Below are positions 24,801 through 35,259 of a DNA stretch of 64,000 bases, in pieces. Below the pieces are notes generated by a model. The model had not been told where the DNA came from, did no database searches, and worked only from the letters and a program-made list of their open reading frames with translations. Position numbers and translations under genes: made by a program. Origin of the DNA: Scleroderma bovista (taxonomy: Eukaryota > Basidiomycota > Agaricomycetes > Boletales > Sclerodermataceae); the NCBI GenBank assembly GCA_037178675.1, contig JAYMGJ010000035.1, forward strand, positions 52,375-116,374. The letters are read 5' to 3'. Position 1 is the stretch's first letter. Each line of letters begins with the position of its first letter.

Positions 24801-27544
24801 TTTCTGTCTCTACGGGGCGAAAGCTTTCTATCGTTACTCCCTCTAAACTTAACACTGATGGTTCGGTCCCATTTCCCCGTCGACCTAATTCCAGACACGG
24901 CGCGGATACCTCGATCATGATGCCGCGAGAGTCTGTCTTACGCACTGATATAGACCCGTTACCCCGTCGACCGAGTTCCAAGCATGGGACTGATACCTCG
25001 ATTCTGATGCCCCGAGAATCCGTCTTACGCACAGACAGTCCTTCGCCTAGTGGGTCCAGAGTGATCCTACGTCGCCAAAGCACGAGGAACGCGGCTTTAC
25101 GCCGAAGCGGCACATACGTACCACGTAGTCCCTTGGATGGCGGCGAGAGAGAACGCAACTCGTCGGGTGTTCCTTTTCCTAGGGCGGTTTCTGGAGAGCA
25201 TAGTGTCAGTGCATCGCCGACTCCGGATATCCCTCGTGGACGCGATCGAACGACCAGTCACGACGTTTACCGCATACGCGGGCGGTTCCAAAGCGACATC
25301 GATGATCCGCGGTTAAGAAGACGTAGTCGGCCGAATTCGTATGACGAGTTGGGTCGATCCCGGCATTCGAGGTACGGGAGCAGAACTACAGTTAGACTAT
25401 TAAGTAAACTGACATTCTGGTAGTGATCTGTTATCGAGGGACGGGAGTGGCATTCGTCAGACTATAATTGTCGCAGAAGAAGGCAGACCACCTATTCATT
25501 ACGTGAGGATGCATAACGGTTTCCGACCTGTTGCTGACCTCCTGCTCAGCAACTAGGCAATTGTATTGGTCGTGGCCAGTTCGGCACTGTCTACAGGGCC
25601 CTGAACATGACGACGGGTCAGATGGTAGCTGTTAAGCGTATTCGTCTCGAAGGGTTGAAAGAGGAGGATGTGACCCAACTCATGAACGAGGTTGACCTCG
25701 TGAAAAGTCTGTCACATCCCAGCATTGTCAAGTATGAAGGAATGTCACGTGACAATGATACACTGGACATCGTTCTTGAGTAAGTTTGTCCTACAGGCAT
25801 CGTGCATCTTGGCTGATGGTTCGAAGGTATGCAGAGAGCGGGTCACTGGGTCAAACACTTAGGAATTTCGGAAAGCTCAACGAGCACCTCGTTGCCAGTT
25901 ACGTTGTGAAGATTCTCGAAGGCTTGCATTACCTACACGAGTGTCAAGTGGTTCATTGTGATCTCAAGGCTGCGAATATCCTTACTACCAAGACCGGGAA
26001 TGTCAAGCTGTCTGATTTCGGCGTCTCGCTCAACCTAAAAGCCATGCATCGGGAGATGAACAACGTCGCGGGCACACCGAATTGGATGGCTCCGGAAGTC
26101 ATTGAGCTGAAGGGAGCTTCGACAAAGTCTGACATATGGTCTTTGGGTTGCACTGTCATCGAACTCCTGACGGGGCGGCCTCCATATGGTGACATGACCA
26201 ATACTATGACAGGTAAGTACCTACGTGTGTTGGCATGTCGAGTTGCTTACGATTGGAGCCAGTAATGTTCCGAATCGTCGAGGATGACATGCCCCCGCTT
26301 CCCGAGGACTGTTCAGATCCATTGCAAGATTTTCTTAAACAATGTTTCCATAAAAATCCCGAACTACGTCCGGACGCTGAGACTTTATGCGAACATCCGT
26401 GGCTTACGTCGAGATGGGAAGCACTCAAAGTATATATTTATGCACTTGTCTTTTTTAGGAAGTGCTGATGAAGATACTGCAGGAGCTCCGTCCTCAGGAC
26501 AGCATTCCGTTCCTTCGTCGTGTCAGCACCGATCTTCAAAGGACAGATGTGACCAAGCTCTTGGCACACGTCGGTGTACCTATTGCAGAAGCACCCGCAT
26601 CGGAAGCTGTTCCACAAGAGGAGGCGTCTAGACCTCCAACGCCACGACCTTCAATTCAGCCGGTGCCCACTCCTCTTGATGAAACCACGTTTACTCCACG
26701 AGACCACACGTTCATAAGGACGACATTTGGAAAGCGTGAGTTCACGGCAATATTTAAACCCGAATGTCTCTAACGCCATTTAAATAGCCGTGGAATGCAG
26801 GGTTTGCCTCGGCAGCGCGAGGAAATACGCAGTTATTTGCGATAAGTGCAGCCTCATTGCGCATTCACAATGTGCGCGAGAAGCCCCTCCAACTTGTGAC
26901 CTCCGATCACAGCTACTTCAATATGCCCAACTTGCACAGATGAGCAATTCACACAGCACGCCATCAAACCCTGTGCATGCTTCTAGTGGGCCCGCCACTA
27001 CAGCGATGGCTAATGTTGGAGTTTGCAGCCCCTGTCCACGGCGAAGCGCTGAATTAATACACACTGCATCTCCCACTTCGCCAACTAAAGGAACCTCCGG
27101 ATTAAAGTTCATGGGGGGGTTTGGGCGGTCACGTTCTTCCCTTTCTGTTGCGTGTTCTGTTGCACCTCCCTCGGAAGATCCTCTGTCTCATTCCCATGCT
27201 GAGAAGATTCCAAGAAGGATTTCATCAAAATTGGCACGGAATGTGAGCCCGAATGAGCGACCACAGTCGGTGTCGAGTGACGGCACGGCGCCAAAGAGTC
27301 TGATGATAACAGATAGCCACTCTACTAGTCGACAGGAGCCTTCCAGGAAAAGCCAGTTCCCAGCTGTAGAGCCGAACTACCCATCTCAGGCTAATGGTAT
27401 GATTTCTGGCTATAAAAATTAAAATTCTGATACCGTATCGCAGATGCAAGGATTACACGTAACCAGCCTGGTTCTGGCATCCCTCAGGAATTCACACCCC
27501 AAAAGAAACGAGGCGATAAGACCTCTAATTGCGTCATTCAATAA
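21811..27544 (+). CDS. CH domain - Cdc15-type STE kinase - C1-like protein with C-terminal CaaX box
   Basis: About 1,770 residues. Long Ser/Pro-rich N-terminus (start 21811, MAVVSLPSP). CH domain near residues 480-600: [14 protein letters not shown] joined across the first intron to [13 protein letters not shown], then [20 protein letters not shown] second disordered stretch includes a direct repeat (SVLRTD twice, near 24930 and 25010). An intron at 25371-25422 and a 50-bp exon lead in phase into a kinase close to the SIN kinase Cdc7/SepH/Cdc15: [32 protein letters not shown] (HCD in place of HRD), [17 protein letters not shown]. Next [10 protein letters not shown] splices to PVECRVC, giving H-x12-C-x2-C-x10-C-x2-C-x4-H-x2-C-x7-C, C1-like with a short central gap. 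The last exon (27444-27544) ends [19 protein letters not shown]. All joins use GT-AG and keep frame. Role inferred: septation or mitotic exit signalling at a membrane. Confidence 0.85.
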
Positions 27545-28240
27545 TTATCCACGTACTCTGTTCCTCAGTCTCCTGGTTTTTGACTGACCCTACGATCTGC
27601 GATACCCTCTAGGACAGTGTCATTCTCGGTTTCCATGACGTACACATTTTCCAAGACACCAACTTGGGCATTGTACCATACACCACAAATATTATGTCAC
27701 ATTTAAATTCTCTTGGTTTCGCGTTATTTGGTACATGTACTTGGCATCATGCATGAGAGCAAGGCCAACGCATCTGAGGCGTGGATTGCGCCCTTTGCAT
27801 GACATATTATCTTGCATGTGCCTGCCTTCCAATTATGGAATCGCCCATTTGCACTGCCACATTTCGTCGAGGTTTTGGCAAGTGCCTTCGGCTCAACGCA
27901 AGTTGTGGGCTTGGTTCGTCCGGGCGTCCGTCATCAGGCGAGTTCTTCCGTTTTTCTCACACCGCATCGTATCGGATGAGTTTGTTAAACAGCTTGGCAG
28001 GCAGTGACTGAATCATACATCCTAATGACACAGTTTGCGGTGGGGTTGGTTCCATATGCAACTTGAATCCAGTGCTTGTGTCAAATTGCAACGCCACTTA
28101 GCCCATCGCCAACAATGGTAAGCATCTCATCAACCGTCACCCCTTCACACGTGTTAGTACTTGTCACCCAACACATAAAAGGGTTCATGGGTGGTGCTGT
28201 AATTTCCATACCCAAGCACCTGCGCCTTTTCCTTGCTGCA
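27545..28240. other. intergenic, no gene seen
   Basis: About 700 bp between the kinase stop and the small secreted protein. Only short frames with unremarkable composition. A TATA-like cataaaagg lies near 28174, some 65 bp before the next start. Confidence 0.45.
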
Positions 28241-28498
28241 ATGCGTCTTGCACTCCTGGGTTCCCTCGCGCTCTTCGTCGCAGCAGCGGCTGCTCTCCCT
28301 GTCGTCGAGACCAATGCCCAGAGATTGGCTCGTGGCTTGCCGCCGTTGCCCCCGGTAGCCCGCGCTCTCGAGGAAAGGAAAGACCACCGTGAGTCATTGC
28401 TCATGATCTCGTATGGAATCCTCGGTTGACTCTCTCCATCCATAGCCTCAAAGAGGGCTCCTGCCCCTGTTGCTGCTCCCACTCCCAACGTTGCCTGA
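28241..28498 (+). CDS. small secreted protein, cysteine-free
   Basis: A 66-residue product from two exons (28241-28388 and 28446-28498; intron 57 bp, gtgagt...catag). A clear signal peptide, MRLALLGSLALFVAAAAALP, is followed by VETNAQRLARGLPPLPPVAR. That 'RLARGLPPLPP' element recurs after the signal peptide in many basidiomycete secreted proteins of unknown function. The mature part is Pro/Ala-rich, contains dibasic sites (ERKD, SKRAP) that Kex2-like proteases could cut, and ends TPNVA-stop. There are no Cys residues. It is not a mating pheromone precursor: there is no CaaX box. Function unknown. Confidence 0.7.
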
Positions 28499-29785
28499 TC
28501 CACCCTGAGAGACCAGCTTCTCTCTGGCGACGTCAAGCGGGCAGATCCCTCATGAACGACTTGTTACCTACGTTTGATGCCTCCGACGCCTTACGCCCTG
28601 AAGCCTCTTGGGCCCTTATGACATTAAGGCTTTTGGACGTTGTTGATGAACACTTATTAACCATTCATTGGTCTGGACTAAGGCGCTCAGCCACTGCTAT
28701 CTTAGGAAGCATGGGGGGGGGGGGGGGGGGGGCGTCGCACATTTTGATGGATCCTTACTATCGATACGCTTTACCTTTCTTTCGCCGATGGACCTTGTAT
28801 TGATCGTAGACTTCGACGAGTTGGGATTGCTTTTTGACGAGGACGAATTTTTACCGTAGTTTCGATTGATCACGCTCAGATGCTATCGATGGACTTTGTG
28901 ATTCTTTGGATATTTCACCGAGTGATGATCAGATGGGGCGCTCACAGTGCAAAAACTATTTGGCTAACTGAATGATGCCCAGTTGACTCGAGGTCATCGT
29001 CTGGGATAGATAGGGTCTCCGTATCACACGGAACCGAGCTTCGGTCCATTTCAATTGACCGAATTTCCTATCTGCTGACCGGGAGGTCAGTATTTATATC
29101 AACCGGCGAAACGAAGATCGTTCATCAGCAAGCGGAAATCAAGATACCGGAGGAGGTCATTCCGATATTTCGATCGACTATGTATGTGGGAGAGAACGAG
29201 GATCGACAACAATATACCGTTGGGATCCTATGCAGATAAGTCGACCCGAATCGCTATCATGAAATATCCGCGGCGCCATATTGCACGTCTAGTACCGGTT
29301 CGAGGGAAGCCATGGAAAAACCCAACTGGTGAGAACGAACGAATTCAGGATCCAGGTCTGCGCAGGCGTGAGGTGTACCGATATAATTGCTTGCGCCGCC
29401 ACGACCAAGACAGCCACATCTGATCGTAGTTGGTCCCTCATTAACGCTCACCAGTCCAATGGGCTTTCCCCACCACTTTTGATCATATCGAGGTCGTCTA
29501 GAGTCCTCTAAGGTCTCGAAATATTAACTCAGCTGACCTGATGTACACCATTATGAAGGCCATCCTGTCGCGGCAGGGGTTACAGGAGTACGTCGGTCAG
29601 CGCCGAGTACGGTAACCGTTAAGCAGGCCCTCAGAGAGCACCCGATCGATGCTGTGATTCCCTGTCACTTGACTTTGTTTGACGTTCATAGCGTCGATAT
29701 TGACATCACCGTGCCTGATGCTCGCGACAGCGGACGGCGCTCGCCGTGTCAAATAGCTATCGCTGATAACAGAGATGAAGAGGTA
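28499..29785. other. gene-free stretch with short hairpins
   Basis: About 1.3 kb with no supported gene. It contains the G20 tract, a hairpin ctgacc-ggga-ggtcag near 29075-29095, and repeated gaggtc words near 28990, 29155 and 29485. It may be decayed transposon DNA, but no terminal repeats or coding motif were found. Confidence 0.4.
28713..28732 (+). repeat. poly-G tract, 20 bases
   Basis: Twenty consecutive G (28713-28732) in non-coding sequence after the secreted-protein gene. Tracts this long are rare in fungal genomes and prone to length error or quadruplex formation. Confidence 0.95.
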
Positions 29786-30306
29786 CTAAGAACCAGATGA
29801 CTGTGGGACGACCTAAGGTATTCATCTATCACTGCCGAGTACTGAACAATAACCAACCCACTCACCTCCCCTAACCGACCCTTCATGGCGAGGTATGCAG
29901 CGGCAGTGTCCGCCCATACCTGATAGGAATACACTCTGTTGTCGTCATCAAAGTCCAGGACATACACGAAAATCTCATTCCAGCTCTCATTCGTGCTCTT
30001 CCATGTGAACCTTGCCTTTCCTTTCACCGACACCTTTCGAACGTCCGGGTCGACGAAGTAGTCACTGAAACACATGTCCTCGTAATCGAGCAACGAGGCA
30101 ATCAATGAGAAATATTCCCTGATGCCCTCGTGCCCACGAAACGGTCGTCCCAGGAAAGGCGCAAAAGCTGGCAGGCCATGCTCCAGAGCGGTGCATGGTT
30201 GAGTGGTCGAAAAGTGAGACATGATCACGTCCAGGTCCCTCTTCTGCGCAAAGTCGTCACAGAGGGCCCTTGCAGCATTCAATAATTGCTCTCTAGTAGG
30301 ACCCAT
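29786..30306 (-). CDS. SnoaL-like / NTF2-fold protein
   Basis: A 155-residue protein with the SnoaL/NTF2-like cone fold pattern: an N-terminal helix (REQLLNAARALCDDFAQKRD), then MSHFSTT, RPFRGHEGIREYFSLIASLL, and a beta-rich half (KVSVKGKARFTWKSTNESWN, IFVYVLDFDDDNRVYSYQVW). Such fungal proteins are often unassigned; some are polyketide-type cyclases or hydrolases. Start: MGPTREQ at 30306 (an upstream Met at 30414 gives an unlikely leader). Exon 1 is 29866-30306; an intron of 53 bp (29813-29865, gtgagt...cttag) leads to VVPQSSGS-stop. Without that intron the frame runs on to about 29749. No substrate can be given. Confidence 0.7.
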
Positions 30307-30524
30307 TGATGAGAACGTATGTTGGGTAAGGTGGAGTGGCCCGAGGTTGTTAGAAGCCAATTGGTCAATGTGATTTTTGTCGGGGACTCGGCTAGCTATT
30401 ATATTCTCGTTCATGCCTTTTCGTGCATACCTAGTACAAAGAAATCACATTGATCTTTGTGCTTCAACTCGGACGTGAGCTACCCAATCTCCGACTCACA
30501 GGTTAGGGGGTAGCGCAGCATATC

Positions 30525-31265
30525 ATGGCGCACGTCTCCGATGTACGAGGGCAAGACTTGGACGAGGCTGCAAGACGTGTTGCCGCGCATGCAGTCCAAT
30601 ATGATAGTCAACTCAAGAATTTGGATGTCAGCGTTCATTCTGCTTTCTCTTCGTTTTCTGACCGATTTCTTTGCCTTAGACCAAGCTCAGGGAAAACCTC
30701 AGTAATTTCAGGGCAATCGAGGGTTCGATAAAGGATACCCTTGCCGAACTGAACGTGTGTCTTCAAGGCTCAAATGCAGACCCGCCCCGTTGTACTCATT
30801 TCAGTCCATTTCCCCAGAAAAGTGAACAGAGAGTGGACTATGTATTGGACACCGATACCCCAAGAATCAGAGAAGAACTGGATAGGTCGCTTGTAGAGCT
30901 TGCAGAGCTCTCCGACAGGCTCCCACGGATACGCGCTCGTGTGGCAGACATTCAGAGTGCCTATAACTCTGGACGAAAAAAGGTGAGTCCCGTCGATCAG
31001 CTTGCTGGGGCATGGGCTCAAGTCACCCTGCCAGGCCCAGGAACTCGTGAACGATCTTGTGTGGCTAAATACCGACTTCCACGAACGTTGGCGACTCATC
31101 ATATTCACGTCCTCAGCGCCAGTGTCCTGGCGATGGAAAGTGACTATGCGACTTCTTTTCGGTCTTGCACTCATCACGTCCTTATGGATTGCATGGGTTG
31201 CAATCAGGGGAGTATACCGGGCTCACCGCCAGAGATTGGTGTGGGGCGAGCGGCTAATGTCCTGA
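30525..31265 (+). CDS. coiled-coil protein with one C-terminal transmembrane helix, unknown
   Basis: Four exons (30525-30626, 30680-30754, 30818-30982, 31035-31265), all in phase 0, give 190 residues. The N-terminal two thirds is helical and charged, with heptad-like spacing (LDEAARRVAAHAVQYDSQLK; LRENLSNFRAIEGSIKDTLA; LDRSLVELAELSDRLPRIRA). A hydrophobic helix, TMRLLFGLALITSLWIAWVA, is followed by a short basic tail (YRAHRQRLVWGERLMS). There is no signal peptide. The layout suggests a membrane-anchored tether or a SNARE-like or organelle-contact protein, but no family motif was recognised. Its start is 219 bp from the SnoaL-like start on the other strand, so they may share a promoter. Confidence 0.75.
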
Positions 31266-31466
31266 ATCCACGTCGCTTTGTCCCTGTAGACTACGTATAT
31301 GTCACAGGGCAGGTACACCACCTCCCGGCGTCGATCCTTGGTCGATCCAGCAGTCTTTTTTAGGAGATATGCACCATGGTATTTATTTTGTTGTTATACG
31401 CACCTATCTCATGTATAATACCACAACAACTAGGATTCATTTTCAGTGCAACTAATATAAGACTTG

Positions 31467-32539
31467 CTAAGGTTCCAGTGGCTTTCGAACCCAGAACATG
31501 TAGTTACACTCTGCTGCCCCAAACTGAGTCGCACTACGAGGCATCAATGCCCAGTCACCGCTCCAAGGCTTGTAGATCAAGCCCCGTACTTCCGCCTCCG
31601 CGCGCCTAGGCAAACCATCAGCATACGTGTGAGTTATCCATGGTGGGCTGTCCCCGCCTGCTCCTGATGGCGACGGATACTGTTGGAAGAAGGAGATGAG
31701 CTCCGTGGGGTTGATGAACTTGGAATAGGTGTGCGTTCCTCGGGCGACTTGGCGTAGTATATATTCGGCGGCCACAATTGTCAAGAGGTAGGCAAGTGGG
31801 GTGCGTGCGATGGTTGAGAGGAAGAGATGACCACCGGGCTGAATTATATATAAAAACGCGGTCAAAAGTTAGGTGAAACGATCCGAAGAGGATGGATTTA
31901 CCTTGACGAGCTCAGCACAAGTGCCGAGGAACGTAGCAGGGTTATCGACGTGTTCGATGACCTCCATGGAACATACCACATCAAACTTTTCATCACTTTT
32001 CAGGAGTTCCTCCGCAGAAACATTCCGGTAGCTGAGTGAGCGGCTGGGCGAAGAAGACGACGGTGAAAATAATGGGTCTGCATTTGCATGCATAGACGCA
32101 ATGCGAATATTAGACTCCGAAGCGTCGATACCCAGAGTCTGCCCACCCAACCGTGCCAAGCTCTGTAGCGAGTGTTTGAGTACTGCGTCCTGTGCAAGAA
32201 TAACATCGAGAATCGTACCTCAGACAAGAGTCCACCGCCGCAGCCGACGTCCAAGACATTCATGCCTCGAAGAGCGCCCCTTTGTTCCATGTCTTGGGCG
32301 ACATCTTCTCCTCTTTCTTCACGTGCAACTTCTATCACTTTGTCGCGAACATATTGCACTCTGACCGGATTCATGCGATGCAGGAGGGCGAACTCGCCTT
32401 TTTCGTCCCACCATTGTGAAGATAAACGAGAGAAGTGAGCAACTTCTGCGGCGTTGACTGTGGATGCTGTCGCGTCAAATTGGATGGATCTCGCGCATTG
32501 CGTTAGACGTGAAACGCGACGGAATGCTGTTGAAAACAT
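31467..32539 (-). CDS. COQ3: ubiquinone biosynthesis O-methyltransferase, mitochondrial (COQ3)
   Basis: SAM-dependent methyltransferase for both O-methylation steps of coenzyme Q synthesis at the mitochondrial inner membrane. Starts MFSTAFRRVSRLTQCARSIQ, an Arg/Ser-rich presequence without acidic residues. Then VNAAEVAHFSRLSSQWWDEK, the family's N-terminal signature; HRMNPVRVQYV; SAM motif I LDVGCGGGLLSE, across an intron to LARLGGQTLGID; FDVVCSMEVIEHVDNP; and after a second intron PGGHLFLSTIARTPLAYLLT. It ends YMFWVRKPLEP-stop. Two introns separate the methyltransferase motifs. An insert of serines (SPSSSSPSRS) lies in the middle, otherwise length and order are typical. Confidence 0.95.
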
Positions 32540-32554
32540 GGCAATGTCACAAAC

Positions 32555-32677
32555 ATGTCAAAATTTCGTCAATCTAATTCTGCAGCGGGCAAGCAGCAGG
32601 ATGACTATGTAGTAGCTCTCGCAGTTGACTACGTGGAGCTGCTCACCTCGAACGAGAACAAGTCACGCCCATCATAG
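32555..32677 (+). CDS. short ORF divergent from COQ3, hypothetical
   Basis: A 40-codon frame (MSKFRQSNSAAGKQQDDYVV...SRPS-stop) starting 15 bp from the COQ3 start on the opposite strand. Codon use looks coding-like and a coding-like stretch (QVLSLFQRMRLDYKSA) follows at about 32763-32810 in another frame, so it may be the first exon of a small gene. No phase-consistent join was found. Function unknown. Confidence 0.25.
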   Translation: MSKFRQSNSAAGKQQDDYVVALAVDYVELLTSNENKSRPS

Positions 32678-32819
32678 GTGTGTTATCTAGCTCTTTTCTT
32701 CATCGATTATTGTGGTTACTCTGCGGAGTCAACGCAGCGCTGCGATACTCGCAACAATGCGCAGGTCTTATCCTTGTTCCAGCGTATGCGCCTTGACTAT
32801 AAGTCAGCAGTACGTATCA

Positions 32820-33456
32820 ATCTTACTACCAGCTCTTCCCATCACAATGAAATCCAGATACCACCTTAGAGCACCGTTCAATCAGTATCTTCATATGTGC
32901 ATCCTTGCCCATGATGATGCACGCGTAATCAGCATCGGAATTACCGACATTATCAGTTGCATTCGGAAGAAACAAACCGCTCTAGTGTCTAACTTGACAC
33001 GGTTCTCAACTGATTAGCATGCGTAATGCAAAAAATATTGTTGGATCAAGCCACACTAGCTACTAACTGGGTTTGGGTTTCTAGTTTGAACCTGTGTACT
33101 ATAATAAAATAATCAACATTTCAGGTAGTAGTCCTGATGAAAGGCAACTTACACACTTGGTTCTCCAGAATGATATTGAGAATAGCCAGGTCTAATTTAT
33201 TTTTATCATGGACATGTTGCTGAATAGCCTTCTGAACAGCTTTGAAAACAGTAGCTTGGGTTCCAAGGTCTTGATACTTCTTCAAAGCAAGTCACCTTGT
33301 TTAACAAGGTCACTGCAACTGGAAATCTGTCAAGTTTTTTTGAATCTCCCACAGTGGCTCACTTTCAAAGCTCTGTCTGAAAGACTTTGTATACCACACA
33401 TGTGCTTTCATAGATGATAATCATACCTCTTTTGTTCTACGATCGAGTACGCCCAG
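32820..33456. other. no gene seen
   Basis: About 640 bp of AT-rich sequence between the short ORF and the helicase relic, with only short frames. It probably belongs to the decayed accessory block to the right. Confidence 0.4.
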
Positions 33457-34340
33457 TCATTCATCTTCTAACCATAGGTATTCGCTAGGATGGTGGGTGA
33501 ACAAACGCTCATCAAAATCACACAAAAGGCAATTGCTGTTTCTCCCGCGACTTCACGATAAGGCTATGTATGCATTGAACAGAGTCAATTTGCTAGTTGG
33601 AGGTGTGCTGAGATCAACTATGCAGTGTTCAATCACTTGTGCTTGGGAATGATAGTCAGTGAAGGTGTATGCAGGTGTCACAGGAAGCTGTTCTCTAGTA
33701 GCTGTGATTTTATTGCCGCTCGCAGTAACCACACTGAAGATCTTGGTCAGAGCTGTGACTGGTAGCAGGTGACCAGTGGCCAGACTTTGCAGCACTATGG
33801 CTTTTGTGCATATTTCCACAAGAACGTAGATGGGTGTGTATTGCAATTTGATGGTGTTCGAGGGGTTATCCTCTTGAGGATCAAGAACAATATCCACTAT
33901 GTGTCCATGTGCACCATTGGTGCCCAATGTCGAGATCCGTGTTGAACGTCACCATGACTTCCATGCCAATGGCAATTTCCACTTCATTGGCAAGTCCTGC
34001 ATGTTCACGTCAACTTCTCCCCCACCCAGTCTTCGGTTTAGCTGCTACCATGAACTTCTCTTCCAGGGTTAGTCTTCGGACTTGAATGGTGTTGAATGCA
34101 GGACATTTGATGAGTGTCACCGTCCTTGTGCATTGCAGCACGCTTTGACACTCACAGAATTCCAACATTTCATTTGTACTGCATGTCTTGGTATAATCAA
34201 AAGTACTTCGCTCCAGGGCAGAAAGCTGAAATCAGTGGGAGGACTGTCTTCGTGAGTGAGTATGAGTTTGTGGAGCATGCTGAGGTGTGCCTCTGTACAG
34301 TTGCCATACCAGGCATGCTGCAGCAAATCCAACCAATCTG
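33457..34340 (-). pseudogene. Pif1/Helitron-type DNA helicase relic (C-terminal part)
   Basis: Reading the minus strand gives the C-terminal half of the Pif1-like helicase found in many mushroom genomes, often within Helitrons: LIIPRHAVQ near 34195, LTLEEKFMVAAKPKTGWG, then AIGMEVMVTFNTDLDIGTNG, AHGHIVDIVLDPQEDN, EQLPVTPAYTFTDYHSQAQV, IEHCIVDLSTPPTSKL, FNAYIALS, and finally CDFDERLFTHHPSEYLWLED-stop at 33457. The parts lie in at least three frames, with in-frame stops near 34010 and a shift near 33550, and the N-terminal Walker motifs are absent. It is therefore decayed. The call rests on the YTFTDYHSQ and IALS motifs (helicase motifs V-VI). Confidence 0.75.
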
Positions 34341-35259
34341 CCGATCAGTTACCCGGACATGGACCTCGACCTCTACACGCCGCTCTGCCATAAGCACCAT
34401 CCCTTATATACTGGTTGCTGTGGGCATAACACTTTTGATGCCCTGTGCAAGTATGAAGAGTGTAGTTTTTGTTACATTGATTGTGCCGAGGCGCATCAAT
34501 TCAACTTCTCGTGCAAGAATTTGCCATGTACACTGACAGATGGACGTGGCATGTGGGTGGACCTTAAAACACTGCCTTGTGTCTCAGTCTTCTCCACAGA
34601 CATTTTTGCGCAATACGGATGATGTCTCAATGTTTCTTGGATATTGGGAGGGATGGTGTGCAAGATGGAGGGTGCCTTCGTCGTTCCTCAAATCTCTGTA
34701 ATCGAAGATGCTTCGTGAGTCCTCCAGTGGGCTGCTTTGTTTACTTACACTGACTTGTATATAAAGAACTATACTTGCCAGGCCTAGATTCCTAGGGGGC
34801 AAGAATGGACTGTATTAAATGGGTGGATGTGGTTGGGATGTTGTGTCATACTAAATTGTAGTATTAGATAGTTGTAACTGTGGTCGCTCGTGTTAAACAA
34901 GGTGGTGGCCGTCTCCGACGGCGCTGTTCTGGTTCAATGACAACTGCTGGATTTGTGCCTGTTTGCAAACAAAAATAGGAGTATTCAAAAATAAGAATAT
35001 AATCTTGGTATCATTAGCAAATATAAATAAGCACTACTAGATTGATCTTACCAATTCCATGGATCAAATATTTTTCAAAAGAGGGTATGGATGAAGGACA
35101 CATGATGGGTATATTGAAATGATGCCCAATCTCAAGTTTTTTCTGTGGTATTATCAGAATCATAAGCTCAGATCAAAGACAATGGATTTTAGCTCACAAT
35201 CTATTGTAGGAATGAAATGGAGGTATAAGATACTATGGGCACTAATAACATACCACATG
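34341..35259. other. no intact gene; AT-rich accessory sequence
   Basis: Only short frames. A Cys/His-rich plus-strand frame (34287-34622) lies over the helicase side and shows no spacing typical of a zinc module. Minus-strand frames near 34584-34802 may be more of the decayed element. Confidence 0.35.

Noticed and set aside
26428..26456. 29-bp mini-intron in the kinase gene
   Set aside because: A downstream acceptor (ctgcag, ending at 26480) gives a normal 53-bp intron with a good branch site and keeps frame.
28241..28498. Mating pheromone precursor or ripening-peptide gene
   Set aside because: No CaaX box and no core-peptide repeats; a secreted protein of unknown role fits better.
34287..34622. 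Cys/His-rich plus-strand frame of 111 codons
   Set aside because: Cys and His spacing fits no zinc module, and it overlaps the antisense helicase relic, which has clear motifs.
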